Part shown: positions 53,428 to 62,252 of the stretch, one piece after another
How positions within the stretch are numbered: position 1 is the first letter of the stretch
How the letters are laid out: each line of letters begins with the position of its first letter
Source: Acidobacteriota bacterium
GTDB taxonomy: Bacteria > Acidobacteriota > Terriglobia > Acidiferrales > UBA7541
Length of the DNA stretch: 64,000 nt
Direction of reading: 5' to 3'
Assembly: GCA_003154775.1 (NCBI GenBank)
Contig: PMES01000035.1
Coordinates: 1 to 64,000, forward strand
Notes under the pieces: generated by a model
Databases searched by the model: none
What the model was told of the DNA's origin: nothing
The model's input: only the letters and a program-made list of their open reading frames with translations
Translations under genes and position numbers: made by a program

Positions 53428-53835
53428 TCAGACGCGGAGAATCATCACTTCGGTGGATTTGATGAGGGCGGCGGCGCGCTCGCCGGCCTTAAGGCGCATC
53501 TCTTTGGCGGCATCGGCGGTGATGATCGAGGTGATGTGCTGCTCGCCGATCGCGAGCGTAATTTGCGCCAGAAGTCCGCTGAATTTGATGGCGACGACGC
53601 GCCCGATGAGCTGGTTGCGCCCGCTGATTTTGCGGAAATTGCCGCGCCTCGTGGCGATATCCCCGCGCTCCAGCTTTTTTGGGATTAGGCGGTCGATTTC
53701 CGATTCAGGCACGCGATGGTGGCCTCCGGGCGTTTTGGCAGTCTTGATTTTGTCGTGGTAGATCCACTGCTTCAGCGTGGGATAGCTGATGCCAAGGATA
53801 TTGGCGGCTTCGCGCGGCGCTAAGAGTCTTTGCAT
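53428..53835 (-). CDS. MerR/excisionase-type HTH protein with TOBE (Mop) domain, ModE-like regulator
   Basis: 135 aa. Residues 1-50 are a compact excisionase/BldC-type winged helix (LLAPREAANILGISYPTLKQWIYHDKIKTAKTPGGHHRVPESEIDRLI). Residues about 70-135 are one Mop/TOBE domain (GRNQLIGRVVAIKFSGLLAQITLAIGEQHITSIITADAAKEMRLKAGERAAALIKSTEVMI), which binds molybdate in ModE and Mop. Unlike E. coli ModE, there is one Mop unit and a different HTH. It is the first gene of the mod operon, so molybdate-responsive control of the importer is the natural reading. Confidence 0.9.
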   Translation of the reverse strand: MQRLLAPREAANILGISYPTLKQWIYHDKIKTAKTPGGHHRVPESEIDRLIPKKLERGDIATRRGNFRKISGRNQLIGRVVAIKFSGLLAQITLAIGEQHITSIITADAAKEMRLKAGERAAALIKSTEVMILRV

Positions 53836-53860
53836 GGGTGCCTCAGGCCCGTGATGATAG

Positions 53861-53901
53861 ACGGTTTTATTTGCCAGAGCAATACGTTTTTATACGGTTT
53901 T
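53861..53901 (-). promoter_or_regulatory. Candidate operator/promoter of the mod operon
   Basis: Two ACGGTTTT copies (53861 and 53894) and ATACGTTTTTATACGG lie just upstream of the HTH-TOBE gene in an AT-rich patch. Repeated boxes next to a regulator's own start suggest autoregulation. Confidence 0.4.
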
Positions 53902-53961
53902 GAGGGAAGAAAGTCACACGGTGGAAGCGAAAATGGCTCGGAATAACCCGCACTCGAAAAC

Positions 53962-56373
53962 CTAATTGCGGAGTGGCTTGCCGGTTTTCAGCGTGTGGGC
54001 AATGCGCGCCTGGGTTTTCTTCTCGCCGCAAAGAGAAACGAAGGCTTCGCGCTCCAGATCCAGAACATACTGTTCGCTGACCAACTGCGGCGCGGATAGC
54101 GCGCCCCCCGCAAGAATGTTGGCGAGCTGCCGCGCCACATGCGCATCGTAATCGGATGCGTAGCCGCCTCGCACCATCAGGTGGATGGCCATCTTTGCGG
54201 CAGCAAGGAACGATTCCCCCAGCACCTTGATCTGCGTCGTCTGCGCGCCTTCCTGCCAGGAGGAAGCCGCCGGCTTCCATCCGCCGCGGGCAAGAGCGAG
54301 CGCGGTCTGCTTGGCGTCGGCAACCAGTCGCTCGCGATTCATCGAGTACGAATCGTTGCGGCGCAGGTAGCCGAGCTCGCGGCATTCTTCCGCGCTGGTG
54401 CCCACTTTGGCGGTGGCGATATTCTCAAACACGGGCCTCAGCGTGTGGAATAAATCCAGGTCATCCCCTGACGCCGCATTCTCATTGGCGCGGATGAGCA
54501 TCTCCTTCGTGCCGCCACCGCCAGGAATCAGGCCGACGCCGGCTTCCACGAGGCCGATGTAAGCCTCAGCAGCCGCATGAATCTTCGCGGCGTGCAGCCC
54601 GATTTCGCAGCCGCCGCCGAGCGCCATACCCTGCGGCGCGGCGACGACCGGCTTCGGCGCGTATTTGATGGCCAGATTCACGTTCTGGAACTGCTTCACC
54701 GCCATGTGCAATTCATCCCACTCCTGCTCCTGTGCGCCGACAAGCACCAGCATCAAATTCGCGCCAACCGAAAAGTTGCTGGCCTGGTTGGCAATGACCA
54801 TGGCGTCGAAATCTCTCTCCAGGCGCTTCAGACCTTTGTGCATCATGGCGATCAGGTCCGCGCCAATGGCGTTCATCTTGGCATGAAATTCGCAGCAGAC
54901 CACGCCGTCGCCAAGATCGATCAGGCTGGCGCCAGAGTTGCGCTCAACTTCGCGGCCCGCCTCCTTGAGATTTTTCAAAATAAGGATGCCGGCGGGCTCC
55001 TCCACTTTTTTCACGGAAGCCGTGGCGAGATCGAAGACGGAGCTGACGCCCTTCTCCGATTCGTAAAAGCTTTTGCGCCCGCTGGCCAGCGCTTTTTCAA
55101 AAACAGGAGGGAGCGCACGGCCTTCTTTCCTGATCTGCTCCGCGAATGCCGGGAGCCCCAGAGCGTCAACAATCTCGAACGGGCCAAGTTCCCAGGCGAA
55201 GCCCCAGCGCATGGCGCGGTCCAAGTCCACGATGTGATCGGTGATTTCCGGCATGCGGCGTCCGGCGTAGAGGCACATCTCCGAAAGGCCGCCCCAGATG
55301 AATTGCTGGGCTTTGTCCGTCTTTTGTCCTTCAAAGAGCGGCGTCACGAGCGCGCGCAGACGCTCGCGCGTATCCTCGATGGTCTTGCCGGCTTCGATGG
55401 AAGCGAACCGCGCTTTTTGCCGCGCGCGATACTCCATCGTGTTGAGGTCGAGCGTCAGAATCTCCTTTTCGCCCTCGCGCTTCACGCGCTTGTAAAATCC
55501 CTGGCCAGTCTTGTCGCCGATCCAGCCGCGCCGCGCCATCTCTTCGACGAAGGGTGGCACTTTGTAGGCTTCGCGCGACTCGTCATTTGGCGCGGTCTCA
55601 TAAATGTTCTTCACCACGTGCATCAGAATATCGAGGCCGACGATATCCGCGGTACGAAACGTCGCGGACTTCGGCCAGCCCACGGCCGGGCCGGTGCACG
55701 CGTCCACCTCCTCCACCGTCAATCCGAGAGTGCTCATCAGCCGCAGCGCATTCAACATCGAATAGGTGCCGATGCGGTTGGCGATGAAGTTGGGCGTGTC
55801 CTTGGCAACAACCACGCCTTTGCCGAGGCGCCGGTCGCAAAAATCGCAAAGCGCCGCCACCACGTCGGGAGAAGTCTTCGGGCCGGGAATGAACTCCACG
55901 AGTTTCATGTAACGCGGCGGGTTGAAGAAGTGCGTGCCGGCCCAGTGCTGCTGAAATTCTTCGGGCAGTCCTTCCGCGATGAGGTGAACGGGAAGCCCGG
56001 AGGTATTGGTGGTCACGATCGCGCCGGGCTTGCGATATTGCGCAACCTTGGCCAGCAGGCCGCGCTTGATCTCCAGATTCTCCGCCACCACTTCGATGAT
56101 CCAGTCCGCTTCGGCGATGCGCGGCAGATCGTCCTCAAAATTGCCGATAGCGATTTTGGAGGCCAGCGCCGGCGTGAAAAAAGCGGCCGGGCGTGATTTT
56201 CTCGCAGCCTCCAGGCCGGCAAGCACAATTTTGTTGCGATCGGCGGGAGCGGCATCCTTCGGAACGATGTCCATGAGAAGGCAGGGGAGGCCGGCGTTGG
56301 CAAAATGCGCGGCGATGCGCGCGCCCATGGTGCCGGCGCCGAGAACAGCGGCTTTCTGAATTCGGTGAGTCAT
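53962..56373 (-). CDS. 3-hydroxyacyl-CoA dehydrogenase/enoyl-CoA hydratase, FadN type
   Basis: 803 aa from ATG 56373. The N-terminal NAD domain has AAVLGAGTMGARIAAHFANAG, with TNTSGLPVHLIAEGLPEEF and GTHFFNPPRYMKLVEF; RTADIVGLDILMHVVKNIYE starts the C-terminal HCDH part. A crotonase domain follows (about 490-700): CEFHAKMNAIGADLI, APQGMALGGGCEIGLHA and EAGVGLIPGGGGTKEML. The dehydrogenase-first order is the FadN/Bacillus arrangement, opposite to FadB. No thiolase or acyl-CoA dehydrogenase is adjacent. Confidence 0.93.
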   Translation of the reverse strand: MTHRIQKAAVLGAGTMGARIAAHFANAGLPCLLMDIVPKDAAPADRNKIVLAGLEAARKSRPAAFFTPALASKIAIGNFEDDLPRIAEADWIIEVVAENLEIKRGLLAKVAQYRKPGAIVTTNTSGLPVHLIAEGLPEEFQQHWAGTHFFNPPRYMKLVEFIPGPKTSPDVVAALCDFCDRRLGKGVVVAKDTPNFIANRIGTYSMLNALRLMSTLGLTVEEVDACTGPAVGWPKSATFRTADIVGLDILMHVVKNIYETAPNDESREAYKVPPFVEEMARRGWIGDKTGQGFYKRVKREGEKEILTLDLNTMEYRARQKARFASIEAGKTIEDTRERLRALVTPLFEGQKTDKAQQFIWGGLSEMCLYAGRRMPEITDHIVDLDRAMRWGFAWELGPFEIVDALGLPAFAEQIRKEGRALPPVFEKALASGRKSFYESEKGVSSVFDLATASVKKVEEPAGILILKNLKEAGREVERNSGASLIDLGDGVVCCEFHAKMNAIGADLIAMMHKGLKRLERDFDAMVIANQASNFSVGANLMLVLVGAQEQEWDELHMAVKQFQNVNLAIKYAPKPVVAAPQGMALGGGCEIGLHAAKIHAAAEAYIGLVEAGVGLIPGGGGTKEMLIRANENAASGDDLDLFHTLRPVFENIATAKVGTSAEECRELGYLRRNDSYSMNRERLVADAKQTALALARGGWKPAASSWQEGAQTTQIKVLGESFLAAAKMAIHLMVRGGYASDYDAHVARQLANILAGGALSAPQLVSEQYVLDLEREAFVSLCGEKKTQARIAHTLKTGKPLRN

Positions 56374-56482
56374 ACGCAAGCCTTGTGGAACGTGATTGGT
56401 ACGGCTAGACAGGTTACAAAACCGGCATGCGCTGGTCAAACACCTGTTTGGTAAGGCCCGAACGATTTAAAATGGCAGGCAT

Positions 56483-57354
56483 ATGCGTAAAGTAAAGACC
56501 GGGGAATCCGCGAGCTTGCGAAAGAGGTTTTCCGCGCGTTTGCCTACGGTGGCACCCCGCCGGGGACGCGCCGTCCGCGCGTAGGCCTGGCGCTGGCGGG
56601 CGGATTTGCGCGCGGCATCGCGCACATCGGCGTGCTGCGCGTTTTTCGCGAAGCGGCCATCCCGATCGACGTCGTATCCGGCACAAGCGTGGGCGCGCTG
56701 ATCGCCACGGGGTATTGCGCCGGCACGCCTCTCGAAGCCATGCAAGATCTGGCGCTGCAAACAAAATTCAGCGATTTCGGCAGGTGGGCGCCTTCCTGGC
56801 TGGGCCTGGCAACGAACTACCGCTTGGAACAATATCTTTCGCGGTTGACGCCGCTGAAAACATTTGAAGACCTGCAGAAGCCCCTGGCCATCGCCGCAAC
56901 CGACATCAACGAGGGCTTGGCGGTCTATTACCACAGCGGGCCAATCGCCCCGGCCTTGCGTGCTTCCTGCGCCTACCCCGGTTTGTTTGTGCCGATCCAA
57001 CACGAGGGCCGCACGCTGGTGGACGGCTTCCTGACCGCCTTGGTTCCCATCGAGGGGGTGCTGCTTCTGGGCGCGGAACTCGTCATCGCCGTTTACCTGG
57101 AATCCAAAACGATCGAAAGCCCTCGCACATTCACGGACGTGCTCAGCCGGTCGTTCACCATCATTCAGAAACATGCGGACCTGGAGTGGCGGCAGCACGC
57201 CGACGTGATCATCGAACCGGACGTCTCGCCCTATGCCTGGGATGACTTCACCAAAACAATGGAATTGGTGCGTGCGGGGGAAGAAGCGGCGCTGCGAGCC
57301 CTGCCCGCCATACGCGCGGCGATTGAGGGCAAGCGCATCGTGACCGGGAAGTAG
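56483..57354 (+). CDS. Patatin-like phospholipase, start separated by a one-base frame break
   Basis: A patatin-family lipase of about 290 aa. Frame +1 encodes RELAKEVFRAFAYGG and RPRVGLALAGGFARGIAHIG (oxyanion loop), then GTSVGALIATGY (GxSxG serine) and LVDGFLTALVP (catalytic Asp, DG). That frame is open from 56491 but has no ATG, GTG or TTG before the essential glycine loop. A start with AGG nearby, ATG 56483 (MRKVKT), is in another frame. Restoring one C in GACCGGGG would give MRKVKTRGIRELAKEV in one frame. Either a recent mutation or an assembly error. The track ORF (56632) lacks the oxyanion loop. Confidence 0.8.
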
Positions 57355-57458
57355 CCAGCGAAAAAAACTGCCCCGACAATTTCCTTCCTGGCGAAATTCG
57401 CTCAGCTGGCCTTTCTCGCGAGATGCTGTTTTGATCCTATTCAGACCGCGAAGCACCC

Positions 57459-57571
57459 TGTCATCTTGAGGGGCGCGCCGAGCGTTTACCCCGGCCTGGT
57501 CGGGGCGCCCCGAAAGATCTCAACTAACACATCTTGCACAATTTTGTTGAGTTTCTTCGGCGCTCCTCATC
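57459..57571. repeat. TGTCATCTTGAGGGG-type dispersed repeat, copy 2
   Basis: TGTCATCTTGAGGGGCGCGCCGAG...CCCCGAAAGATCTCAACTAACACATCTTGCACAATTTTG...TTCTTCGGCGCTCCTCATC. Same blocks as 22591-22686, with an extra 20-odd bases between the two GC arms. It fills much of the patatin-57596 gap. Confidence 0.85.
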
Positions 57572-57595
57572 AGAAGGTGGCGGCCAAGTTTGCGC

Positions 57596-57856
57596 TCAGG
57601 CGCGAGTCACTTCCACCACCACCGGCTGGCCTTCGCCTTTGCCGCGCTGGTTGAGCCAGGCGCCGAGACCCTCGGCAAAGCGCTCCGGCGTAAGGCGAAG
57701 ACTCGCTTCCAGCCAGCCGTCGGCAACCGGCAGGGTGTCGTCGAAATCGGGCGAATTGGTGAAATTGCGCATGCAGAATTGATCCAGCCACTCGAGCGGG
57801 CAGGGCTTGCGTTCCCCGCGAATCAGAACATCCACCTGAAATTTCTGAGCGTACAT
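57596..57856 (-). CDS. Small conserved-looking protein, unrecognised
   Basis: 86 aa, soluble and acidic in the middle (FTNSPDFDDTLPVADGWLEASLRLTPERFAEGLGAWLNQRG), with ordered hydrophobic spacing that suggests an alpha/beta fold. KFQVDVLIRGERKPCPLEWLDQF begins with a beta strand. No known motif. It stands alone, converging on the patatin gene. ATG start, weak ribosome binding site. Confidence 0.5.
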   Translation of the reverse strand: MYAQKFQVDVLIRGERKPCPLEWLDQFCMRNFTNSPDFDDTLPVADGWLEASLRLTPERFAEGLGAWLNQRGKGEGQPVVVEVTRA

Positions 57857-58142
57857 GGCGAAATCATATCATCGCGCGCGCGGGGTCCCGCGCCGCCGGC
57901 AATCCCCGTTGCACCAGCAACCTCAGCCGTGCGTGAAATGGCCGCATAAGTAAAGGCGTAGATGGTCATAAGCATAGCCTGAACTTGCGCAGGGCTCAGG
58001 GCTAACATACACTGTGCGGACACGAGACGGACTTGCACCATCCTGCCTCTCTGGGATGCTCCTCCTGGTATCGGAGACCGGCTGGTTTCGGCGCATCGCA
58101 TTGCTCTCGGATGCAGCGCACTTTAAATTCCGGGGGTAGAAC

Positions 58143-59897
58143 GTGGGAACGCCAATGGAAACCTGGGTTGACCAAGCCGCCCGGTTGACCAAGCCGGATA
58201 AAGTTGTTTTTTGCGACGGCTCCGAAGCGGAAAACAACGTCATCCTGCACGAAATGTTGAAGCATGCGGATTCCTTCCGGCTTAACGAAAAAACCTATCC
58301 CAATTGCTACCTGCACCGCAGCAGCCCCAGCGACGTGGCCCGCACGGAGCACCTCACGTTCATCTGCACTCCCGACAAGGACGATGTGGGCCCGACGAAT
58401 AACTGGATGGATCCCGGCGCGGCCAAAATCAAGGTAGGAGCGCTGCTGGACGGGGCCATGCGCGGGCGCACCATGTATGTCGTGCCCTACATCATGGGTC
58501 CCGCGAATTCGCCGATCAGCAAGGTGGGCTTGGAAGTGACGGACAGCCCCTACGTTGTGGCCAACATGCGCATCATGGCGCGCATCGGAAAAGTGGCCAC
58601 CGACCGCTTGGGAAATTCGGCGGATTTTGTGCCTGGCCTGCACTCGCTGGGCGATCTGGACCCGCTGCGCCGCTACATCGTGCATTTTCCCGAAGAGCGG
58701 CTCATCTGGAGCGTCGGTTCGGGCTATGGCGGAAACGCGCTGCTGGGCAAAAAGTGTTTTGCGCTGCGCATCGCCAGCTACATGGCGCGGCAACAGGGCT
58801 GGATGGCCGAGCACATGCTCATCCTCGGACTCGAATCGCCCGGCGGAAAAGTCACCTACATGGCCGCGGCGTTTCCCAGCGCTTGCGGAAAGACGAACCT
58901 GGCGATGATGGTCTCCGCGCTGGAGAGCCAGGGCTACAAGGTATGGACAGTCGGCGACGACATCGCGTGGATGCGGATTGCGTCGGACGGCTATCTGCAC
59001 GCCATCAATCCGGAAGCGGGATTCTTCGGCGTGGCCCCGGGCACGGGGATGAATACGAATCCCAACGTGATGCGGGCGCTGAACCGCAACACCATATTCA
59101 CCAATGTAGGCGTGACATCGGAAGACGAGCCGTGGTGGGAAGGCATCGGCGGCGGTCCGCCGGAAGGGCTGGTGACGTGGCGCGGCGAGAAGTGGGACCT
59201 CTCGAAGGGACCCGCGGCCCATCCCAACGCGCGCTATACCGTGCCCGCGCAGCAATCTCCCTGCATTTCGCCCAACTGGGAGGCGCCGGAGGGCGTGCCT
59301 ATCTCGGCGATTATTTTTGGCGGGCGGCGGGGTCGCCTGGCTCCGCTGGTATATGAATCTTTCGACTGGCAGCATGGCGTCTTCGTTGGCGCCACGATGG
59401 CCTCGGAAACAACCGCGGCCACCACGGGCGATGTGGGCATCATGCGGCGCGATCCCATGGCGATGCTGCCTTTCTGCGGCTACGACATGGCCGATTATTT
59501 CCGCCACTGGCTGGAAATGGGGAAACGCATCCCCAAGCCGCCCAAGATTTTCCACGTGAACTGGTTCCGCAGGGGCGCCAACGGCAAATTCCTCTGGCCC
59601 GGGTATGGGGAAAATGTGCGCGTGCTGAAGTGGATTCTGGAGCGCGTCGAGGGACGCGGAGAGGCGCGCGAAACAGAGATTGGCTATGTCCCGAAAAAAT
59701 CCGCTCTGACGCTGGACGGATTGCACATCGCGCGGGAAGCATTGAATGAACTCTTCCGCGTCGATGCCGATGATTGGGAGATCGACCTGGCCGACAGCCG
59801 CGAATTCTTCGCCAAATTCGGCCCCCGCCTGCCCGCGGAACTCCGCGAAGAACACCAGAAGCTTGCCCGCCGCCTCGAAAGATCCATCCCCGCCTGA
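58143..59897 (+). CDS. pckG: Phosphoenolpyruvate carboxykinase (GTP)
   Basis: Converts oxaloacetate to PEP in gluconeogenesis; GTP-dependent class, 584 aa. The kinase-1 P-loop is AAFPSACGKTNLAMM with the reactive Cys; kinase-2 is WTVGDDIAWMR; substrate loops include SPISKVGLEVTDSPYVVANMRIM and NPEAGFFGVAPGTGMNTNPN. FWPGYGENVRVLKWI-type ending (LWPGYGENVRVLKWILER) closes the nucleotide site. GTG start with GGGGG upstream; ATG four codons later is an alternative. Confidence 0.97.
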   Translation: MGTPMETWVDQAARLTKPDKVVFCDGSEAENNVILHEMLKHADSFRLNEKTYPNCYLHRSSPSDVARTEHLTFICTPDKDDVGPTNNWMDPGAAKIKVGALLDGAMRGRTMYVVPYIMGPANSPISKVGLEVTDSPYVVANMRIMARIGKVATDRLGNSADFVPGLHSLGDLDPLRRYIVHFPEERLIWSVGSGYGGNALLGKKCFALRIASYMARQQGWMAEHMLILGLESPGGKVTYMAAAFPSACGKTNLAMMVSALESQGYKVWTVGDDIAWMRIASDGYLHAINPEAGFFGVAPGTGMNTNPNVMRALNRNTIFTNVGVTSEDEPWWEGIGGGPPEGLVTWRGEKWDLSKGPAAHPNARYTVPAQQSPCISPNWEAPEGVPISAIIFGGRRGRLAPLVYESFDWQHGVFVGATMASETTAATTGDVGIMRRDPMAMLPFCGYDMADYFRHWLEMGKRIPKPPKIFHVNWFRRGANGKFLWPGYGENVRVLKWILERVEGRGEARETEIGYVPKKSALTLDGLHIAREALNELFRVDADDWEIDLADSREFFAKFGPRLPAELREEHQKLARRLERSIPA

Positions 59898-59914
59898 GCG
59901 CCGGCCCCAATCCC

Positions 59915-60080
59915 GGGAACGCCATTCTCCTGAATGGCGCTTTTAAACACAGTGTCTCAACTGGATGCGCATCGATTCGAAAATGGACCTTCCTGGCGAG
60001 TATTGTGTTTCGAATCATGCGCAATTACTTATGGCGCTTTTAGTGATCTTTGAACCGCCAATCGGGAGATTGGCGTTCCC
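59915..60080. repeat. Bipartite nested palindromic element, long copy
   Basis: Left arm GGGAACGCCATTCTCCTGAATGGCG and right arm CGCCAATCGGGAGATTGGCGTTCCC are each a hairpin, and GGGAACGCCA/TGGCGTTCCC pair with each other. Inside, GCGCATCGATTCGAAA and TTTCGAATCATGCGC form a second inverted repeat. The short copy is at 62156-62224. Confidence 0.85.
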
Positions 60081-60091
60081 GGCGGAAAACC

Positions 60092-60142
60092 ATGAACGAA
60101 GCGGAAACCAGAGCCGAACTCATTGCCGCCGCGCTGGCAGCG
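60092..60142 (+). pseudogene. Possible remnant of a type I restriction R subunit N-terminus
   Basis: MNEAETRAELIAAALAAA matches from memory the usual HsdR start (MNEAETRAE-I-P-L-AAGW), then the frame carries no HsdR-like sequence. It begins 12 bp after the palindromic element. Confidence 0.35.
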
Positions 60143-60862
60143 GCGCCTCCCTGCTCGTTCTGTAGTGGCCGGTCTTCCGCGGTGTGTGCGTCCCGGTTCC
60201 TCACCGGGAAGACCGGTTCTTGGGGTTTTCTTGCCTTTCCCCGCCGTCATTCCGCCTGCCCGCCGCAGGAGGGAGCAACGCGAGGGATCTCTCTTCCCTC
60301 TTGGGGACCGGCGCGCTCCCTGTCTCGATTCGGGAAGGAACTGTTGGCGGCGGAGTAACCCCCCTCCCCCCGCCAGTTTTCGTGAACAATAACAAAACAA
60401 AGGGTTTGCAGGCGCCACAGTGCGCAACAATGTGAAAACAGGGGACTTAAAAACTCACTGTTTTGATTTAGAAAGCCTTTGTTTTGATATGGATGCGCAC
60501 TGTTGGTGCAGAGAGTGAGTGTGCTTGGAATCTGCGGAGCGCGGGCGGGCTTGTGCCGAGTATTCACGATGCATCCTACCACACTATTTACCAATTGTCA
60601 ATAGACATTTTGAGGTACTAGCGTCGAATCTGGTACGAGGATCCGTGGAAGGAAGAGAGCAGAGCGAAGAGCGGACCTACCCTTTGCCAACCCTGCAAAG
60701 GGTAGGCCACCCGAGATTGCCTCTGCGGCTTAAGGCTGTGCCACCCTTCGCTCTTATTGCGCGGCGCCGAAATTCCGGAGACCAACCCGCGTCTTTGTCA
60801 CTCGCCAGGCTCCTGTCCTTGCCCGTTTTGCCTTTGCTGGGGAATGGCGTTAGTATCGGGGC
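60143..60862. other. Non-coding, partly AT-rich stretch
   Basis: About 720 bp with no convincing gene. 60370-60500 is unusually AT-rich for this genome, with repeated TTTTGAT and GTTTTGAT words and AAAACA runs. The rest shows only short low-quality frames. It looks like decayed accessory DNA between pckG and the DUF433 gene. Confidence 0.45.
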
Positions 60863-61087
60863 ATGCCGGTGGATTGGAAACAATTTGTTGTGAGCGACCC
60901 GGAAATTCTTCGGGGCAAGCCGCGCCTGAAGGGAACCCGGATTCCCGTCAGCGTGGTGCTGGGTTATCTGGCCGCTGGCAGGACCTTTGAAGAAATTACG
61001 GCTGAGTTTCCCGATCTGACACGCGAGCAAATCGCCGCTTCCCTGGACTATGCCCGCGAACTGGCCGAATTCGAGGCCGTCGTCTGA
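60863..61087 (+). CDS. DUF433 domain protein (possible orphan antitoxin)
   Basis: 74 aa: DPEILRGKPRLKGTRIPVSVVLGYLAAGRTFEEITAEFPDLTREQIAASLDYA is the DUF433 winged-helix core. DUF433 genes often precede a PIN-like DUF5615 toxin; none follows here. CGGGG immediately precedes the ATG. Likely a remnant or a stand-alone regulator in a repeat-rich patch. Confidence 0.88.
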   Translation: MPVDWKQFVVSDPEILRGKPRLKGTRIPVSVVLGYLAAGRTFEEITAEFPDLTREQIAASLDYARELAEFEAVV

Positions 61088-61267
61088 TGGCCGGTGGCCG
61101 ACAGATTAACGATTGAGCGATTTTGGGTGGCGCACCTCCGGCGCTGGAGGTTCTTTTCTTGCGGGGTCCCCGCGCTTACGCACGGGGCTAACTTGTGGCG
61201 CTCCTCCGGTGCTGGAAAGATGCCCTCTACAGACAGCGGAAGCGTTGTTCTTCCTTCTGCAAACCAA

Positions 61268-61513
61268 CTACAGCATGGACTGGATGCCGGAATCGAGGGA
61301 GAGGTGGGTGACGCTGGCGCCGCTGATGACGTAGGCCTTGCCCTCGATGTTGGAGAAATGCAGGAAGCGGCTGAGGTGGTAATCCTCGTCGAGGACGTTG
61401 AAGAGCGCCTGGATTTCCGTGGGGCTGAGCTGAAAGGCGGAGAGAGCAACGGGCTGGCCGAACTTACCCGCGACGGCGAGGTAGCGATCCACAACTTCGC
61501 GAAGGCTCAGCAT
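61268..61513 (-). CDS. Small protein of unknown function divergent from peroxiredoxin
   Basis: 81 aa starting MLSLREVVDRYLAVAGKFGQPVALSAFQLSPTEIQALFNVLDEDYHLSRFLHF. Balanced composition and amphipathic helices with a beta-rich end (AYVISGASVTHLSLDSGI) make it look like a real folded domain. The track shows it only as the end of a long antisense frame. It is divergent from the peroxiredoxin gene with 45 bp between starts, implying shared control. Family not recognised. Confidence 0.55.
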   Translation of the reverse strand: MLSLREVVDRYLAVAGKFGQPVALSAFQLSPTEIQALFNVLDEDYHLSRFLHFSNIEGKAYVISGASVTHLSLDSGIQSML

Positions 61514-61558
61514 GGGCGCACGGCGAGCGGCAATTCCAACGACGGAAAGGAACACACT

Positions 61559-62020
61559 ATGAGCTTGGCGGTCGGACACACTGCGCCGGATTTTACCCTG
61601 AAGGATCAGAACCAGAAGGAAGTGAAGCTTTCGGACTTTGCCGGAAAGAAAAAAGTCGTGCTGGTGTTTTATCCGCTCGACTGGAGCCCGGTCTGCACCA
61701 ACGAGCACGCCTGCTTCGTGAACGAGATGAAGCAGTTTGAAACGCTGGATGCCGAAGTGCTCGGCGTGAGCGTGGACAGCGTGTGGTCGCACAAGGCCTA
61801 CGCGGAAAAAATGGGCATCAAGTATTCGCTGCTGGCGGATTTTCATCCCAAGGGCGCGACGGGCGAAAAGTACGGCGTGTACCTGGGCGAAAAAGGCATC
61901 ACCGGCCGCGCCATTTTCATCGTGGACAAGCAGGGCAAAGTGGCCTGGGCAAAGAATTACGACATTCCGGTGGTGCCGGACGTGAAGGAAGTGGCAACGG
62001 CCTTGGGCGGAATAAAGTAG
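61559..62020 (+). CDS. Peroxiredoxin (AhpC/TSA family)
   Basis: 153-aa thiol peroxidase reducing peroxides. VLVFYPLDWSPVCTNEHACF holds the peroxidatic Cys and a second Cys five residues later, an AhpE/Bcp-like spacing; the catalytic Thr of the usual TxxC motif is replaced by Ser (SPVC). GRAIFIVDKQGKVAW is the C-terminal signature. AAAGGA is nine bases before the ATG. The long track ORF adds an unsupported N-terminal part. Confidence 0.94.
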   Translation: MSLAVGHTAPDFTLKDQNQKEVKLSDFAGKKKVVLVFYPLDWSPVCTNEHACFVNEMKQFETLDAEVLGVSVDSVWSHKAYAEKMGIKYSLLADFHPKGATGEKYGVYLGEKGITGRAIFIVDKQGKVAWAKNYDIPVVPDVKEVATALGGIK

Positions 62021-62155
62021 AAAGGACGCGGAAGAGGAGCGAACAGCAGCTCCCTGTCCCGCTTTGCGGGATCGGGATGACGGCAAGGACAAGGGCGGAC
62101 CGCCGCACGGAGCGGTCGGGGCGAACGGTGGGGGGCAATTCCCACGAACTGACCT

Positions 62156-62224
62156 GGGAACGCCATTCTCCTGAATGGCGGTTTGAAGGACGGCAAGGAC
62201 GCCAATCGGGAGATTGGCGTTCCC
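62156..62224. repeat. Bipartite palindromic element, short copy
   Basis: GGGAACGCCATTCTCCTGAATGGCG and CGCCAATCGGGAGATTGGCGTTCCC, identical arms to 59915-60080 but only 19 bp apart. It lies after the peroxiredoxin gene. Confidence 0.88.
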
Positions 62225-62252
62225 GGGATTGGCGGGGGGCGCAGCGCGTGGT

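Noticed and set aside
54577-56196. 539-aa plus-strand ORF opposite the FadN-type gene
   Set aside because: Composition is that of an antisense shadow; the minus strand carries well-defined dehydrogenase and hydratase motifs.
58002-59855. 617-aa minus-strand ORF opposite pckG
   Set aside because: Antisense shadow; pckG motifs are complete on the plus strand.
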